Shown piece after piece: positions 44,648-51,656 of a stretch of 64,000 nt of DNA. The notes beneath the pieces were generated by a model. It was given only the letters and a program-made list of their open reading frames with translations. It was not told where the DNA came from and searched no databases. A program made the position numbers and the translations under genes. Source of the DNA: Hymenobacter psoromatis (GTDB taxonomy: Bacteria; Bacteroidota; Bacteroidia; Cytophagales; Hymenobacteraceae); the NCBI RefSeq assembly GCF_020012125.1, contig NZ_JAIFAG010000001.1, positions 4,526,001 to 4,590,000 on the forward strand, given 5' to 3'. The first letter of the stretch is position 1; the number at the start of each line of letters is the position of its first letter.

Positions 44648-46600
44648 TTATTTGTCAATCCGCGTCACTTTGAACTCGGTGCGGCGGTTGCGCTGGTAGT
44701 CGGCTTCCGATTTAGGATTCTTCACGATGGGCCGGGTTTCGCCGTAGCCTTTGGCTGTGATGCGGCTCTTGCTGATGCCCTTGCTCACGATGTAGGCCAC
44801 GGCCGACTCGGCGCGCCGCTGGCTCAGCTTGAGGTTGTAGGCATCCTTGCCGCGCTGGTCGGTGTGCGAGCTTAACTCAATGTTAATTTTGGGATTATCC
44901 TGCAAGAGCTGCACCAGCGTATCGAGCCGGATGGCCGCGTCGGGCCGGATATTAAACTTGTCATAGTCGTAGAAAATATCCTTAACCTCGATGGCCTTAT
45001 TAACAACTATCTTAGTGAGCGTCAGCGTCACGGGTATCCGAATGTCGGTCTGCGGCTCGGTCAGCTGGTCCTGGCTGGGATAGCGGCCAATGGTGCTGAC
45101 GCTGGCGCGGGCCGTGAAATCGTTGGGATGGTTGGCCAGTAGCGCGTAGCTCTGGGCCGAGTCGAGCTTGGCCGTGAACTTACCGTCGGGACCAGTCAGC
45201 ACTTCCCGCGGCTGGCCGTTGGCACCGGTGATGGTCACGGTCTGGCTGGGCAGGGCCGTGTTGGTGCCGGCTTTCTCGTCGCGCTCCAGCACCGTGCCGT
45301 CGGCGTAGAAGATGACCACCTTGCGGTTCCGCTTCTTGAACGTGTAAAGGTCGTCGGAGCCCTTGCCACCCTCGCGGTTGGAAGAGAAAACGCCCGTGCC
45401 CGGCCCCGTGAAGAAGGGCGCGAAGTCGTCGGCCGCCGTGTTCACGCCCGGCCCCAGGTTGACGGGCTTGCCGCCGCGCACCTCAAAAATATCGAGCCGC
45501 CCGTAACCCGGCAACCCGTCCGACGAGTAATACAGCGTGCCATCCGGCGCTACCCCCGGAAAGTTGTCGTTGCCAACCGAGTTGATGGTTTCGCCCAGGT
45601 TCTCCGCCGCCGAAAAGCGGCCGTTAGACCCGAGCGTGGCCTTGTAGAGGTCGTTGCCGCCCTGCCCGCCCTTGCGCCCCGAGGCGAAGTAGAGCGTAGT
45701 GCCATCAGGGGCAAAAACCGGCGAAAAGTCATCGGCCGTGCGGTCGTTGATATTGGCCAGCACGGGCGTGGTCCAGGCCCCGTCGTGGTAGTACGAAATC
45801 CACAAATCCACGCTCTTGTAGCCCTTTTTCGAGCCATCGTTCGAGCGGGCGAAGACCATCGTCTTGCCGTCGGGAGTGTAGGTGGCGCTGGCTTGCAGCT
45901 CTTTATCGTTGTTGAAAATCGGGTCCAGCTTGCGCGGCGTGCCGCCGGTCATGGCCGCCGGGTCGTCAAACTTCTGCGCGTAGAGGGCCGTGTAGCGCTC
46001 GCCGTTGCCGGGGTAGGGCTTACCGTCGCGGCCCGAGGCAAAGACCAGCTCGCCGGTAGCGGGCATCCGCGCGGCCGAAAAATCCGAGCTGGGCGAGTTC
46101 ACCGCATCGAGCGGAGCCACACTGTAGCTGGGGGCTTTACCCAGCAGCTCCTTGCTGGCCAGCGCGTTGTGAGCTTCGGCATCGGCGTGGGCAGCCAGGG
46201 TGCGGTTGGTGCCGCTCTGGGCGTAGGTAGTGAAGAGAGCGGCCGCCTCGTCCAGCTTGCCATTGGCGCGCAGGCTCTCGGCGTAGCGGTAGCTTAGGTC
46301 GGCGTTGCGGGCCTTGCCGTCGAACGCGGTTTTATAGAAAGGCTCGGCTTGCCCCACGCGGTTTGAGAGCCGGTAGGCTTCGCCGATGCGGAAACTGGCT
46401 AAGGCCGCCGCCGGGCCCGTCTTCTTCGCTGCGTCGGCTTGGTAGAGCGGAATAGCCGCCTCGTACTCGCCGCGCAAAAAGTGCTTATCGGCCTTACTGA
46501 GTTTGCCCGAGGAGGCGCAGCCGCTCAGCGCGAGAGCAGGGCCAGCCGCCCCAATAAGTACATATTTTCGAAGCGACGAGTAACGAATAGGGAGGGCCAT
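44648..46600 (-). CDS. OmpA-family lipoprotein with TPR and PD40 propeller
   Basis: 650 residues from the ATG at 46600. Signal peptide with lipobox LALSGC. TPR-like helices (about 30-140) precede PD40/WD40-like beta-propeller repeats (FSPVFAPDGTTLYFASGR, FPGVAPDGTLYYSSD), a carboxypeptidase-regulatory-like fold, and a C-terminal OmpA peptidoglycan-binding domain (IELSSHTDQRGKDAYNLKLSQRRAESAVAYI). The architecture is that of Bacteroidota envelope anchors, some of which act in gliding or secretion; a specific role is not shown. Confidence 0.94.
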   Translation of the reverse strand: MALPIRYSSLRKYVLIGAAGPALALSGCASSGKLSKADKHFLRGEYEAAIPLYQADAAKKTGPAAALASFRIGEAYRLSNRVGQAEPFYKTAFDGKARNADLSYRYAESLRANGKLDEAAALFTTYAQSGTNRTLAAHADAEAHNALASKELLGKAPSYSVAPLDAVNSPSSDFSAARMPATGELVFASGRDGKPYPGNGERYTALYAQKFDDPAAMTGGTPRKLDPIFNNDKELQASATYTPDGKTMVFARSNDGSKKGYKSVDLWISYYHDGAWTTPVLANINDRTADDFSPVFAPDGTTLYFASGRKGGQGGNDLYKATLGSNGRFSAAENLGETINSVGNDNFPGVAPDGTLYYSSDGLPGYGRLDIFEVRGGKPVNLGPGVNTAADDFAPFFTGPGTGVFSSNREGGKGSDDLYTFKKRNRKVVIFYADGTVLERDEKAGTNTALPSQTVTITGANGQPREVLTGPDGKFTAKLDSAQSYALLANHPNDFTARASVSTIGRYPSQDQLTEPQTDIRIPVTLTLTKIVVNKAIEVKDIFYDYDKFNIRPDAAIRLDTLVQLLQDNPKINIELSSHTDQRGKDAYNLKLSQRRAESAVAYIVSKGISKSRITAKGYGETRPIVKNPKSEADYQRNRRTEFKVTRIDK

Positions 46601-46677
46601 GCAGCTTGTAAAGAGCAAATTCCGGGGATTCAATAGCAATAATACAACGGTTTGTGCCGCAGCATTAGTGCCAGCCC

Positions 46678-47172
46678 TCAGCCCGGCTTCGCAAAATAGC
46701 TAGCCAGCCAGGTTTGGGCAGCTGGGGCCGGCCAATGCGCGTCCAACTCGCCTTTCATAGTCAGCGTGTTATTAAAGTACAGCGTGTCGGGGCCCACCTG
46801 CCCGGCCGTGATGGCCGCCCGCAATTCGGGGCGCGTCAGCAGCCGCAACTCGCCGTCGGTCAGAAAGGCCATGCGCGACTTTTCCAGCAGCCCTACCCCC
46901 AGGGTTTGCTCCAGCTCGCGCACGAAGCGCACCGACGCATCAATGGAGCAGCCGCTGGCCCCGGCCACCGCCTCATCGAGCCCAATAACCAGAAACTGCC
47001 GGTGCAGCACCTGTGCCGCGGCTGCCAGCTGCTGCCCGTGGCTGGTCCACTCCTCCGCAAAAGCCGCCAGCTGGGGCAGCAGCGCAATTATTTCTGCTTC
47101 TGCCAGCGGCCGGCTGGCTTGGTAAATCCAGACGCGGGCACGGGCGGGCAAATTATCAAAAGCTACATTCAT
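46678..47172 (-). CDS. conserved hypothetical protein (Bacteroidota)
   Basis: 164 residues from the ATG at 47172. Begins FDNLPARARVWIYQASRPL, contains GCSIDASVRFVRELEQTLGVGLLEKSRMAF, and ends with a Trp-containing TWLASYF. This family is often labelled 'ABC transporter ATPase' in databases, but I see no Walker motif, so that name is not supported. It starts 10 bp after the Fe-S protein gene, in the same operon. Confidence 0.8.
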   Translation of the reverse strand: MNVAFDNLPARARVWIYQASRPLAEAEIIALLPQLAAFAEEWTSHGQQLAAAAQVLHRQFLVIGLDEAVAGASGCSIDASVRFVRELEQTLGVGLLEKSRMAFLTDGELRLLTRPELRAAITAGQVGPDTLYFNNTLTMKGELDAHWPAPAAQTWLASYFAKPG

Positions 47173-47182
47173 AAAGCTGCGG

Positions 47183-48094
47183 TTAGCGATTAATGCCTTC
47201 GGCACTGGCCACTAGCTCGGCCAGGTCGAAGACCTGCACGGTGCTCTCCTGCTCCTGGTGCTTCACGCCGTCGCTCATCATGGTCATGCAGAAGGGGCAA
47301 CTCACGGCGATGATGCTGCCTTGCAGGCTGTGCGCGGCGGGTGCGGTGCGCTCGGTCTCTACCCCCCGCAGGTTGTCGAGGGCCGCCGCCTGGCCGCTAA
47401 GCGTGGCCAGGGCTTCCTCGGTGCGCTCGATGTTGATGTCCTTTTTGCCGGGCTCGGGCTCTTTCCACATCTGCGCGCCGCCCGCGCCGCAGCACAGGCC
47501 GTTGGCGCGGCTGCGCTTCATCTCCACCAGGTCGGCATCGAGGGCGGCCAGCACGTCGCGCGGGGCTTCGTAGATGTTATTGGCCCGGCCCAGGTAGCAG
47601 CTGTCGTGAAACGTGATGCGGCGGCCCTGGAAGCTCTCGCCGCCCTTCACCGTCACTTTACCCTCATTAATAAGCTGTTGCAAATACTGGCTGTGGTGAA
47701 TCACCTCGTACTCGCCGCCCAGCGCCGGATACTCATTCTTAATCGTGTTAAAGCAGTGCGGGCAGGCCGTCACGATTTTCTTGATGCCGTAGCCGTTCAG
47801 CACCGTGATGTTCTGCATGGCCTGCATCTGGAACAGAAATTCGTTGCCGGCGCGCTTGGCGGGGTCGCCGGTGCAGCTTTCCTCCAGGCCCAGCACCGCG
47901 TAGTCGGTGCCCACGTGCTCCAGAATGCGGGCAAATGCCCGCGTCACGCGCTTGTAGCGGTCGTCGAAAGCCCCGGCGCAGCCCACCCAAAACAGGATTT
48001 CGGGTACTTTACCCTGCGCGGCCAAGTCGGCCACGGTCGGCACGGTCATCTGGCGCTTGGCGGCAGCGGGGGGGGTAGGAATGGTAGGCGTCAT
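47183..48094 (-). CDS. (Fe-S)-binding protein with two CCG domains
   Basis: 303 residues. Two cysteine-rich CCG domains as in HdrB, GlpC and LutA: GCAGAFDDRYKR near residue 38, ACPHCFNTI near 112, HDSCYLGRAN near 164 and LCCGAGGAQMW near 200, with SCPFC near the end. It would hold a 4Fe-4S centre and take part in electron transfer with the membrane Fe-S protein encoded 290 bp upstream. The substrate dehydrogenase is not visible. Confidence 0.88.
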   Translation of the reverse strand: MTPTIPTPPAAAKRQMTVPTVADLAAQGKVPEILFWVGCAGAFDDRYKRVTRAFARILEHVGTDYAVLGLEESCTGDPAKRAGNEFLFQMQAMQNITVLNGYGIKKIVTACPHCFNTIKNEYPALGGEYEVIHHSQYLQQLINEGKVTVKGGESFQGRRITFHDSCYLGRANNIYEAPRDVLAALDADLVEMKRSRANGLCCGAGGAQMWKEPEPGKKDINIERTEEALATLSGQAAALDNLRGVETERTAPAAHSLQGSIIAVSCPFCMTMMSDGVKHQEQESTVQVFDLAELVASAEGINR

Positions 48095-48115
48095 ATAAGT
48101 ATTAAGTAGCGTAAA

Positions 48116-48349
48116 TTAAGAATCTTCTGGCTCAAACGGCGGCAAACTCAGCAGCTTTCGTATCTCATTGCGGCGCGAAAGCGTGGGTGAATTTGCTGGG
48201 TCGGGGACAGTCAATGCGGCCAGCAGTTCAACCAGCTAGGCAATAGACTTTCTAACCCGAAATGGAGCGGCCGGGGGTAATCCACAGTGAGCTAAATCGT
48301 TGGCCAGCCGCCTGTGCAACCGATAAAGCCGCTTAGTTGAATCACCCAT
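48116..48349 (-). pseudogene. small gene interrupted by one TAG
   Basis: The frame from the ATG at 48349 to TAA at 48116-48118 encodes 77 sense residues (starting MGDSTKRLYRLHRRL, ending LLSLPPFEPEDS) but has an in-frame TAG at codon 38 (48236-48238). Composition on both sides of the stop is that of a soluble helical protein. One base change would restore it. No family recognised. It lies between two Fe-S protein genes on the same strand. Confidence 0.6.
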
Positions 48350-48379
48350 TCAAGATTTATTTTGACGTGACTTTTCCGT

Positions 48380-49813
48380 TTACGCCGTCACCTTTTCCGC
48401 TACGAACAATTCATCGGCCCAATTAAAGCGGTCGGAGGGCGAGAAAGCCCAGGGCGCGCCGTTGTTTTCGATGTTGGAGAACATAACGTTCAGCGAGTTG
48501 GGCGCGGCCGACTCTTCCAGCACCAGGAAGCGGCGCATCTCGATAATGCTTTCCAGCGGGTTAATATTCACCGGGCAGCTTTCCACGCAGGCGTTGCAGG
48601 TGGTGCAGGCCCACAGTTCCTCGGGGGTCACTTTACCGCGCAGCAGCGTGGCCTGCATCAGGTCCGTAACGGGCTCGTGCTTCGCCTCTTCGCCATAGAT
48701 ATTGGGCTGAAAGATGAGCGGCGAATTATATTTTTCCTCCACCCGGTCGCGGGTGTCCATAATGATTTTGCGGGGCGAGAGCAGCTTGCCCGTCAGGTTG
48801 GCCGGGCACACCGAGGTGCAGCGCCCGCACTCGGTGCACGAGTAAGCATTCATAAGGGCCGTCCAGGGCAGGTCCTCCACGTCCTTCGCGCCGAAGGGGG
48901 TAGGGGCCAGCGCCGAGCCATCGGGCCCCACGGGGGGGGTAGGGACCTCATAAGTCGGGTCCATCATCGCTTTCACTTCGTGGGTGATGCTCTCCACGTT
49001 GCTGAACTGCCCCTGCGGTACCAGTCGTGAGTACCATACGTTCGGGAAAGCCAGAATAATATGGAAGTGCTTGGAGCTAGGTAAGTAGTTAAGGAATAAT
49101 AAAATACCCGTGATGTGCGCCCACCAGCCCACGCGCTCCAGTAGGTGCAGGGTGCCTAGATTGGTGGTCGGCAGCAGGCTCATCAGGAAGTGGCTGACGG
49201 GGTAGACTCCCGGCAAAAACCTGCCTTCCAGCCGGTGCAGCTTGAGGTCGGCGGAGTTCATTAGAAACAGCGCCGCCATCAGCACCACCTCCACGTAGAG
49301 AATGATGTTGGCATCGAGCTTAGGCCAGGCGCGTAGTTCCACGCCGGTGAAGCGCCGCACCGGCGGCTGGTGATTGCGCCGCCACCAAAAGGCAGCTACC
49401 GCAATGATTACCAGTGCGCCCAGCGTTTCATTCACGGCTACCAGCCCGTCATATACCGGTCCCAGCAGCCCCAGAAAGCGGTGCGTGCCAAACAGGCCGT
49501 CTATTACAATCTCGATTACCTCAATATTAATAACCAAAAAGCCTACGTACACGATGAGGTGCAGAAAAGCGGGCGTGAGGCGCTTAAACATTTTCTGCTG
49601 CCCAAAGGCCACAAGCAAGGTTTTGCGGAAGCGCACGGCGGCGTGGCCACTCATGTCGCGCCCGCGCCCGACGAGGATATTGGCCCGGATTTTACGCACC
49701 TGCCAGGCAAACAGGCCAAATGCTGCCAGCAGCAGCAGCGCGAAAAGGATGGGTTGCAGCATGTAGTAAAGGTAAGCCAGCAAGGTGAGATGAGGCTGCA
49801 ATTTAGTAGGCAT
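48380..49813 (-). CDS. membrane 4Fe-4S dicluster protein (Hdr/GlpC-related)
   Basis: 477 residues, or 460 if the inner ATG at 49762 is used. Five or so N-terminal membrane helices (one at 18-38, others about 70-270) are followed by two 4Fe-4S motifs, CTECGRCTSVCP near residue 324 and CTTCNACVESCP near 408. A membrane electron-transfer subunit pairing with the CCG-domain protein downstream. Redox partner not evident. Confidence 0.9.
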   Translation of the reverse strand: MPTKLQPHLTLLAYLYYMLQPILFALLLLAAFGLFAWQVRKIRANILVGRGRDMSGHAAVRFRKTLLVAFGQQKMFKRLTPAFLHLIVYVGFLVINIEVIEIVIDGLFGTHRFLGLLGPVYDGLVAVNETLGALVIIAVAAFWWRRNHQPPVRRFTGVELRAWPKLDANIILYVEVVLMAALFLMNSADLKLHRLEGRFLPGVYPVSHFLMSLLPTTNLGTLHLLERVGWWAHITGILLFLNYLPSSKHFHIILAFPNVWYSRLVPQGQFSNVESITHEVKAMMDPTYEVPTPPVGPDGSALAPTPFGAKDVEDLPWTALMNAYSCTECGRCTSVCPANLTGKLLSPRKIIMDTRDRVEEKYNSPLIFQPNIYGEEAKHEPVTDLMQATLLRGKVTPEELWACTTCNACVESCPVNINPLESIIEMRRFLVLEESAAPNSLNVMFSNIENNGAPWAFSPSDRFNWADELFVAEKVTA

Positions 49814-49863
49814 GACGACTACTTTTGCCGTAAATCGGTCCGCACTCTACTTTTTTTACTCGG

Positions 49864-49897
49864 TTTCTTGTGCCATTCCAGGTTTTTCGTACCTTTG
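49864..49897 (+). promoter_or_regulatory. tRNA-Phe promoter
   Basis: TTTCTTG (49864-49870) and TACCTTTG (49890-49897) match the Bacteroidota -33 (TTTG/TTG) and -7 (TAnnTTTG) elements with 19-bp spacing, 35 bp upstream of the tRNA. Confidence 0.75.
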
Positions 49898-49932
49898 CGC
49901 TCCCAAGCCGCCAAGCGGCCCTGGGAAAACCC

Positions 49933-50005
<73 letters not shown>

Positions 50006-50009
50006 CAAG

Positions 50010-50041
50010 AAACCCCGTTTGCAAGCTGTAAACGGGGTTTT
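50010..50041 (+). terminator. terminator after tRNA-Phe, brought by the island
   Basis: AAACCCCGTTT / AAACGGGGTTTT hairpin 4 nt after the tRNA. The native tRNA terminator was probably displaced to 63619-63658. Confidence 0.88.
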
Positions 50042-50050
50042 GTTTTCTTA

Positions 50051-50071
50051 AGGGTACACGTAGGGGTACAC
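50051..50071. repeat. left arm-type integrase sites
   Basis: Two copies of (A/G)GGGTACAC at 50051-50059 and 50063-50071. The 20-nt string GGGTACACGTAGGGGTACAC recurs exactly at 63459-63478 near the other end. Confidence 0.7.
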
Positions 50072-50180
50072 GCTCGGCAACTTTGCCTCGGTAAGGGGCG
50101 GGTTCAGTAGGGAGCTGAGTACGTTGGCCCTTATCTTTGCCTGGCCTACGGGTTTGTAGTTGCCAGCTCTACCTAATGGT

Positions 50181-50222
50181 AAAAGCCCCGCGTACTTCAG
50201 CAGTGAGGGCGCGGGGCTTTTA
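50181..50222. terminator. terminator upstream of the GHKL/STAS cassette
   Basis: AAAAGCCCCGCG..CGCGGGGCTTTT with loop TACTTCAGCAGTGAGGG. Near-identical to the hairpin at 51593-51633, so the two bracket the cassette. Confidence 0.87.
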
Positions 50223-50276
50223 ATTAGTTAGTTTATTCCTGCTTAACGACTTAGTACCTTGTAGCACTGGCTATAA

Positions 50277-51203
50277 ATGGAACACCTTATATGTTTTCAG
50301 GTATTCACCACTACAGCAGCGCTTTCAGCCTTTCTTCTTGAAAACCGGCTTGTATGGATTCAAGCGGTGTTACCCGACTTACAAATAGTACGTGTGCGCA
50401 TCGACACGGGCGCTAGTACTATAAAGCCCCACCACGTAGTTACACTGGCCTGTCTGCTAGAAGAATATCGCCTAGCCGACATTGAGATAGTTTTTGAACT
50501 TACCGACTGCATTGTTTGCCGCTACTTGGAAAGTATTGGATTCTTATCGCAGTGGGGCCAGGTCGGTACAACGGGGGCCAGCTTTACTTTCCCTAATGAC
50601 TTAAATTCTTTTGTGTTGTGGCGGGTTACGCGGGAACGAATGAATGACTACGTTTATAGTGCATATACACACTACAAAGTGAATGCATTTTATAGCAAGG
50701 ATTTAACGGGCTTATTTACTTTCTTGAGTGAGGTTTTCAACAATGTTTTCGACCATGCTTTCTCGGATGATGCGACTGAGCGCGTAGCTTTTGCAATGAT
50801 TCAATATTATCCTAGTCGGGAGCGGCTAATCTTCGCAGTAGCTGACTTTGGGATGGGTATTCCAAAATCAGTAAACCGGTACCTCAGCAGCAAAGATTTA
50901 CCAACGGTTTCGCCAACAGAAGCCTTGCAAAAAGCTTTACAGCTACATTTCACCGCTCACTCCCGCAAGCACAATCAAGGGCGGGGGCTTGACACGTTGC
51001 GTACCGGGGTTGAGGCGCTAAAAGGCCAGTTTACTATTTTAACTTCTCACCTGCTGTACAATGTCAGCCGCAAAGGAACAGTGTTTTTTCAACCTCTACC
51101 AGACATAGATTTCCCCGGAACAACTGTCCAAATTAGGTTGTTTAAAGACTCCCTACCTGATGAAGACGCAGAAATAATAGAGGACGACGTTGCTTTCCTG
51201 TAG
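50277..51203 (+). CDS. GHKL ATPase with STAS-like N-domain (partner-switch-type kinase)
   Basis: 308 residues. The C-terminal half is a GHKL/HATPase fold: N-box E152-V-F-N-N-V-F-D-H160, G1 box DFGMG at 190-194, G2-like NQGRGLDTL at 233-241. There is no HisKA domain, so it is not a classical sensor kinase; anti-sigma kinases of the SpoIIAB/RsbW type look like this. Residues about 20-110 (VRIDTGASTIKPHHVVTLAC, then IVFELTDCIV) could be a STAS-like fold, an inference from strand-helix order. GC is far below the island average: 21 of 60 bases at 50701-50760 are G or C. The DUF4325 partner starts 53 nt later on the same strand. Confidence 0.78.
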   Translation: MEHLICFQVFTTTAALSAFLLENRLVWIQAVLPDLQIVRVRIDTGASTIKPHHVVTLACLLEEYRLADIEIVFELTDCIVCRYLESIGFLSQWGQVGTTGASFTFPNDLNSFVLWRVTRERMNDYVYSAYTHYKVNAFYSKDLTGLFTFLSEVFNNVFDHAFSDDATERVAFAMIQYYPSRERLIFAVADFGMGIPKSVNRYLSSKDLPTVSPTEALQKALQLHFTAHSRKHNQGRGLDTLRTGVEALKGQFTILTSHLLYNVSRKGTVFFQPLPDIDFPGTTVQIRLFKDSLPDEDAEIIEDDVAFL

Positions 51204-51256
51204 CCGCCCTTCGTATATCGCATAAAATTTCCCCTTTCTCCCTACCACCTGCACTC

Positions 51257-51565
51257 ATGAACACCATCCCACATAACGGTGCTGTATTGTGTGTTTCGAC
51301 AATCACAAACGGCACTATATCCAATATTGACGGTCTTGCTCTGCTAGTTGCAGTCAAAAATGCTCTAGCAGAATTTAACAACGCAGTATCGATTGACTTT
51401 CAAGGCGTTATTGCTTTTTCAAGCTCTTTCCTCAACTCCTCTATCGGGGCTTTGTGCGAAGAAATGGGCATTGACGTACTACACCGTTTGCGGATAATCA
51501 ACTGCTCCCCAGCAGCGTTGAAACAACTGCGAACTTATATTGCTGATACAAAGGAAATTGCCTAG
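51257..51565 (+). CDS. DUF4325 STAS-like protein
   Basis: 102 residues. The core IDFQGVIAFSSSFLNSSIGAL matches the DUF4325 'STAS-like' pattern (D-F-x-G-V-x-x-x-S-x-x-F). In SpoIIAA-type anti-anti-sigma factors the same turn carries the phosphorylated Ser; here Ser is abundant at the equivalent turn, but no site can be fixed. It would be the substrate or binding partner of the preceding GHKL ATPase. What output it controls is unknown; no sigma or anti-sigma factor is next to it. Confidence 0.75.
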   Translation: MNTIPHNGAVLCVSTITNGTISNIDGLALLVAVKNALAEFNNAVSIDFQGVIAFSSSFLNSSIGALCEEMGIDVLHRLRIINCSPAALKQLRTYIADTKEIA

Positions 51566-51592
51566 TATGGTAAGCAATTACGACTTAATCGT

Positions 51593-51633
51593 AAAGCCCC
51601 GCGTTCCTCAATAATGAGGGCGTGGGGCTTTTT
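51593..51633. terminator. terminator downstream of the GHKL/STAS cassette
   Basis: AAAGCCCCGCG with one mismatch to CGTGGGGCTTTTT, loop TTCCTCAATAATGAGGG. It serves the plus-strand cassette and, from the other side, the minus-strand R-M gene. Confidence 0.87.
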
Positions 51634-51656
51634 AGTGCGTAACACTATCAGGCGTA

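Noticed and set aside
46678..47172. 'ABC transporter ATPase' label
   Set aside because: No Walker A, signature or Walker B motif in 164 residues.
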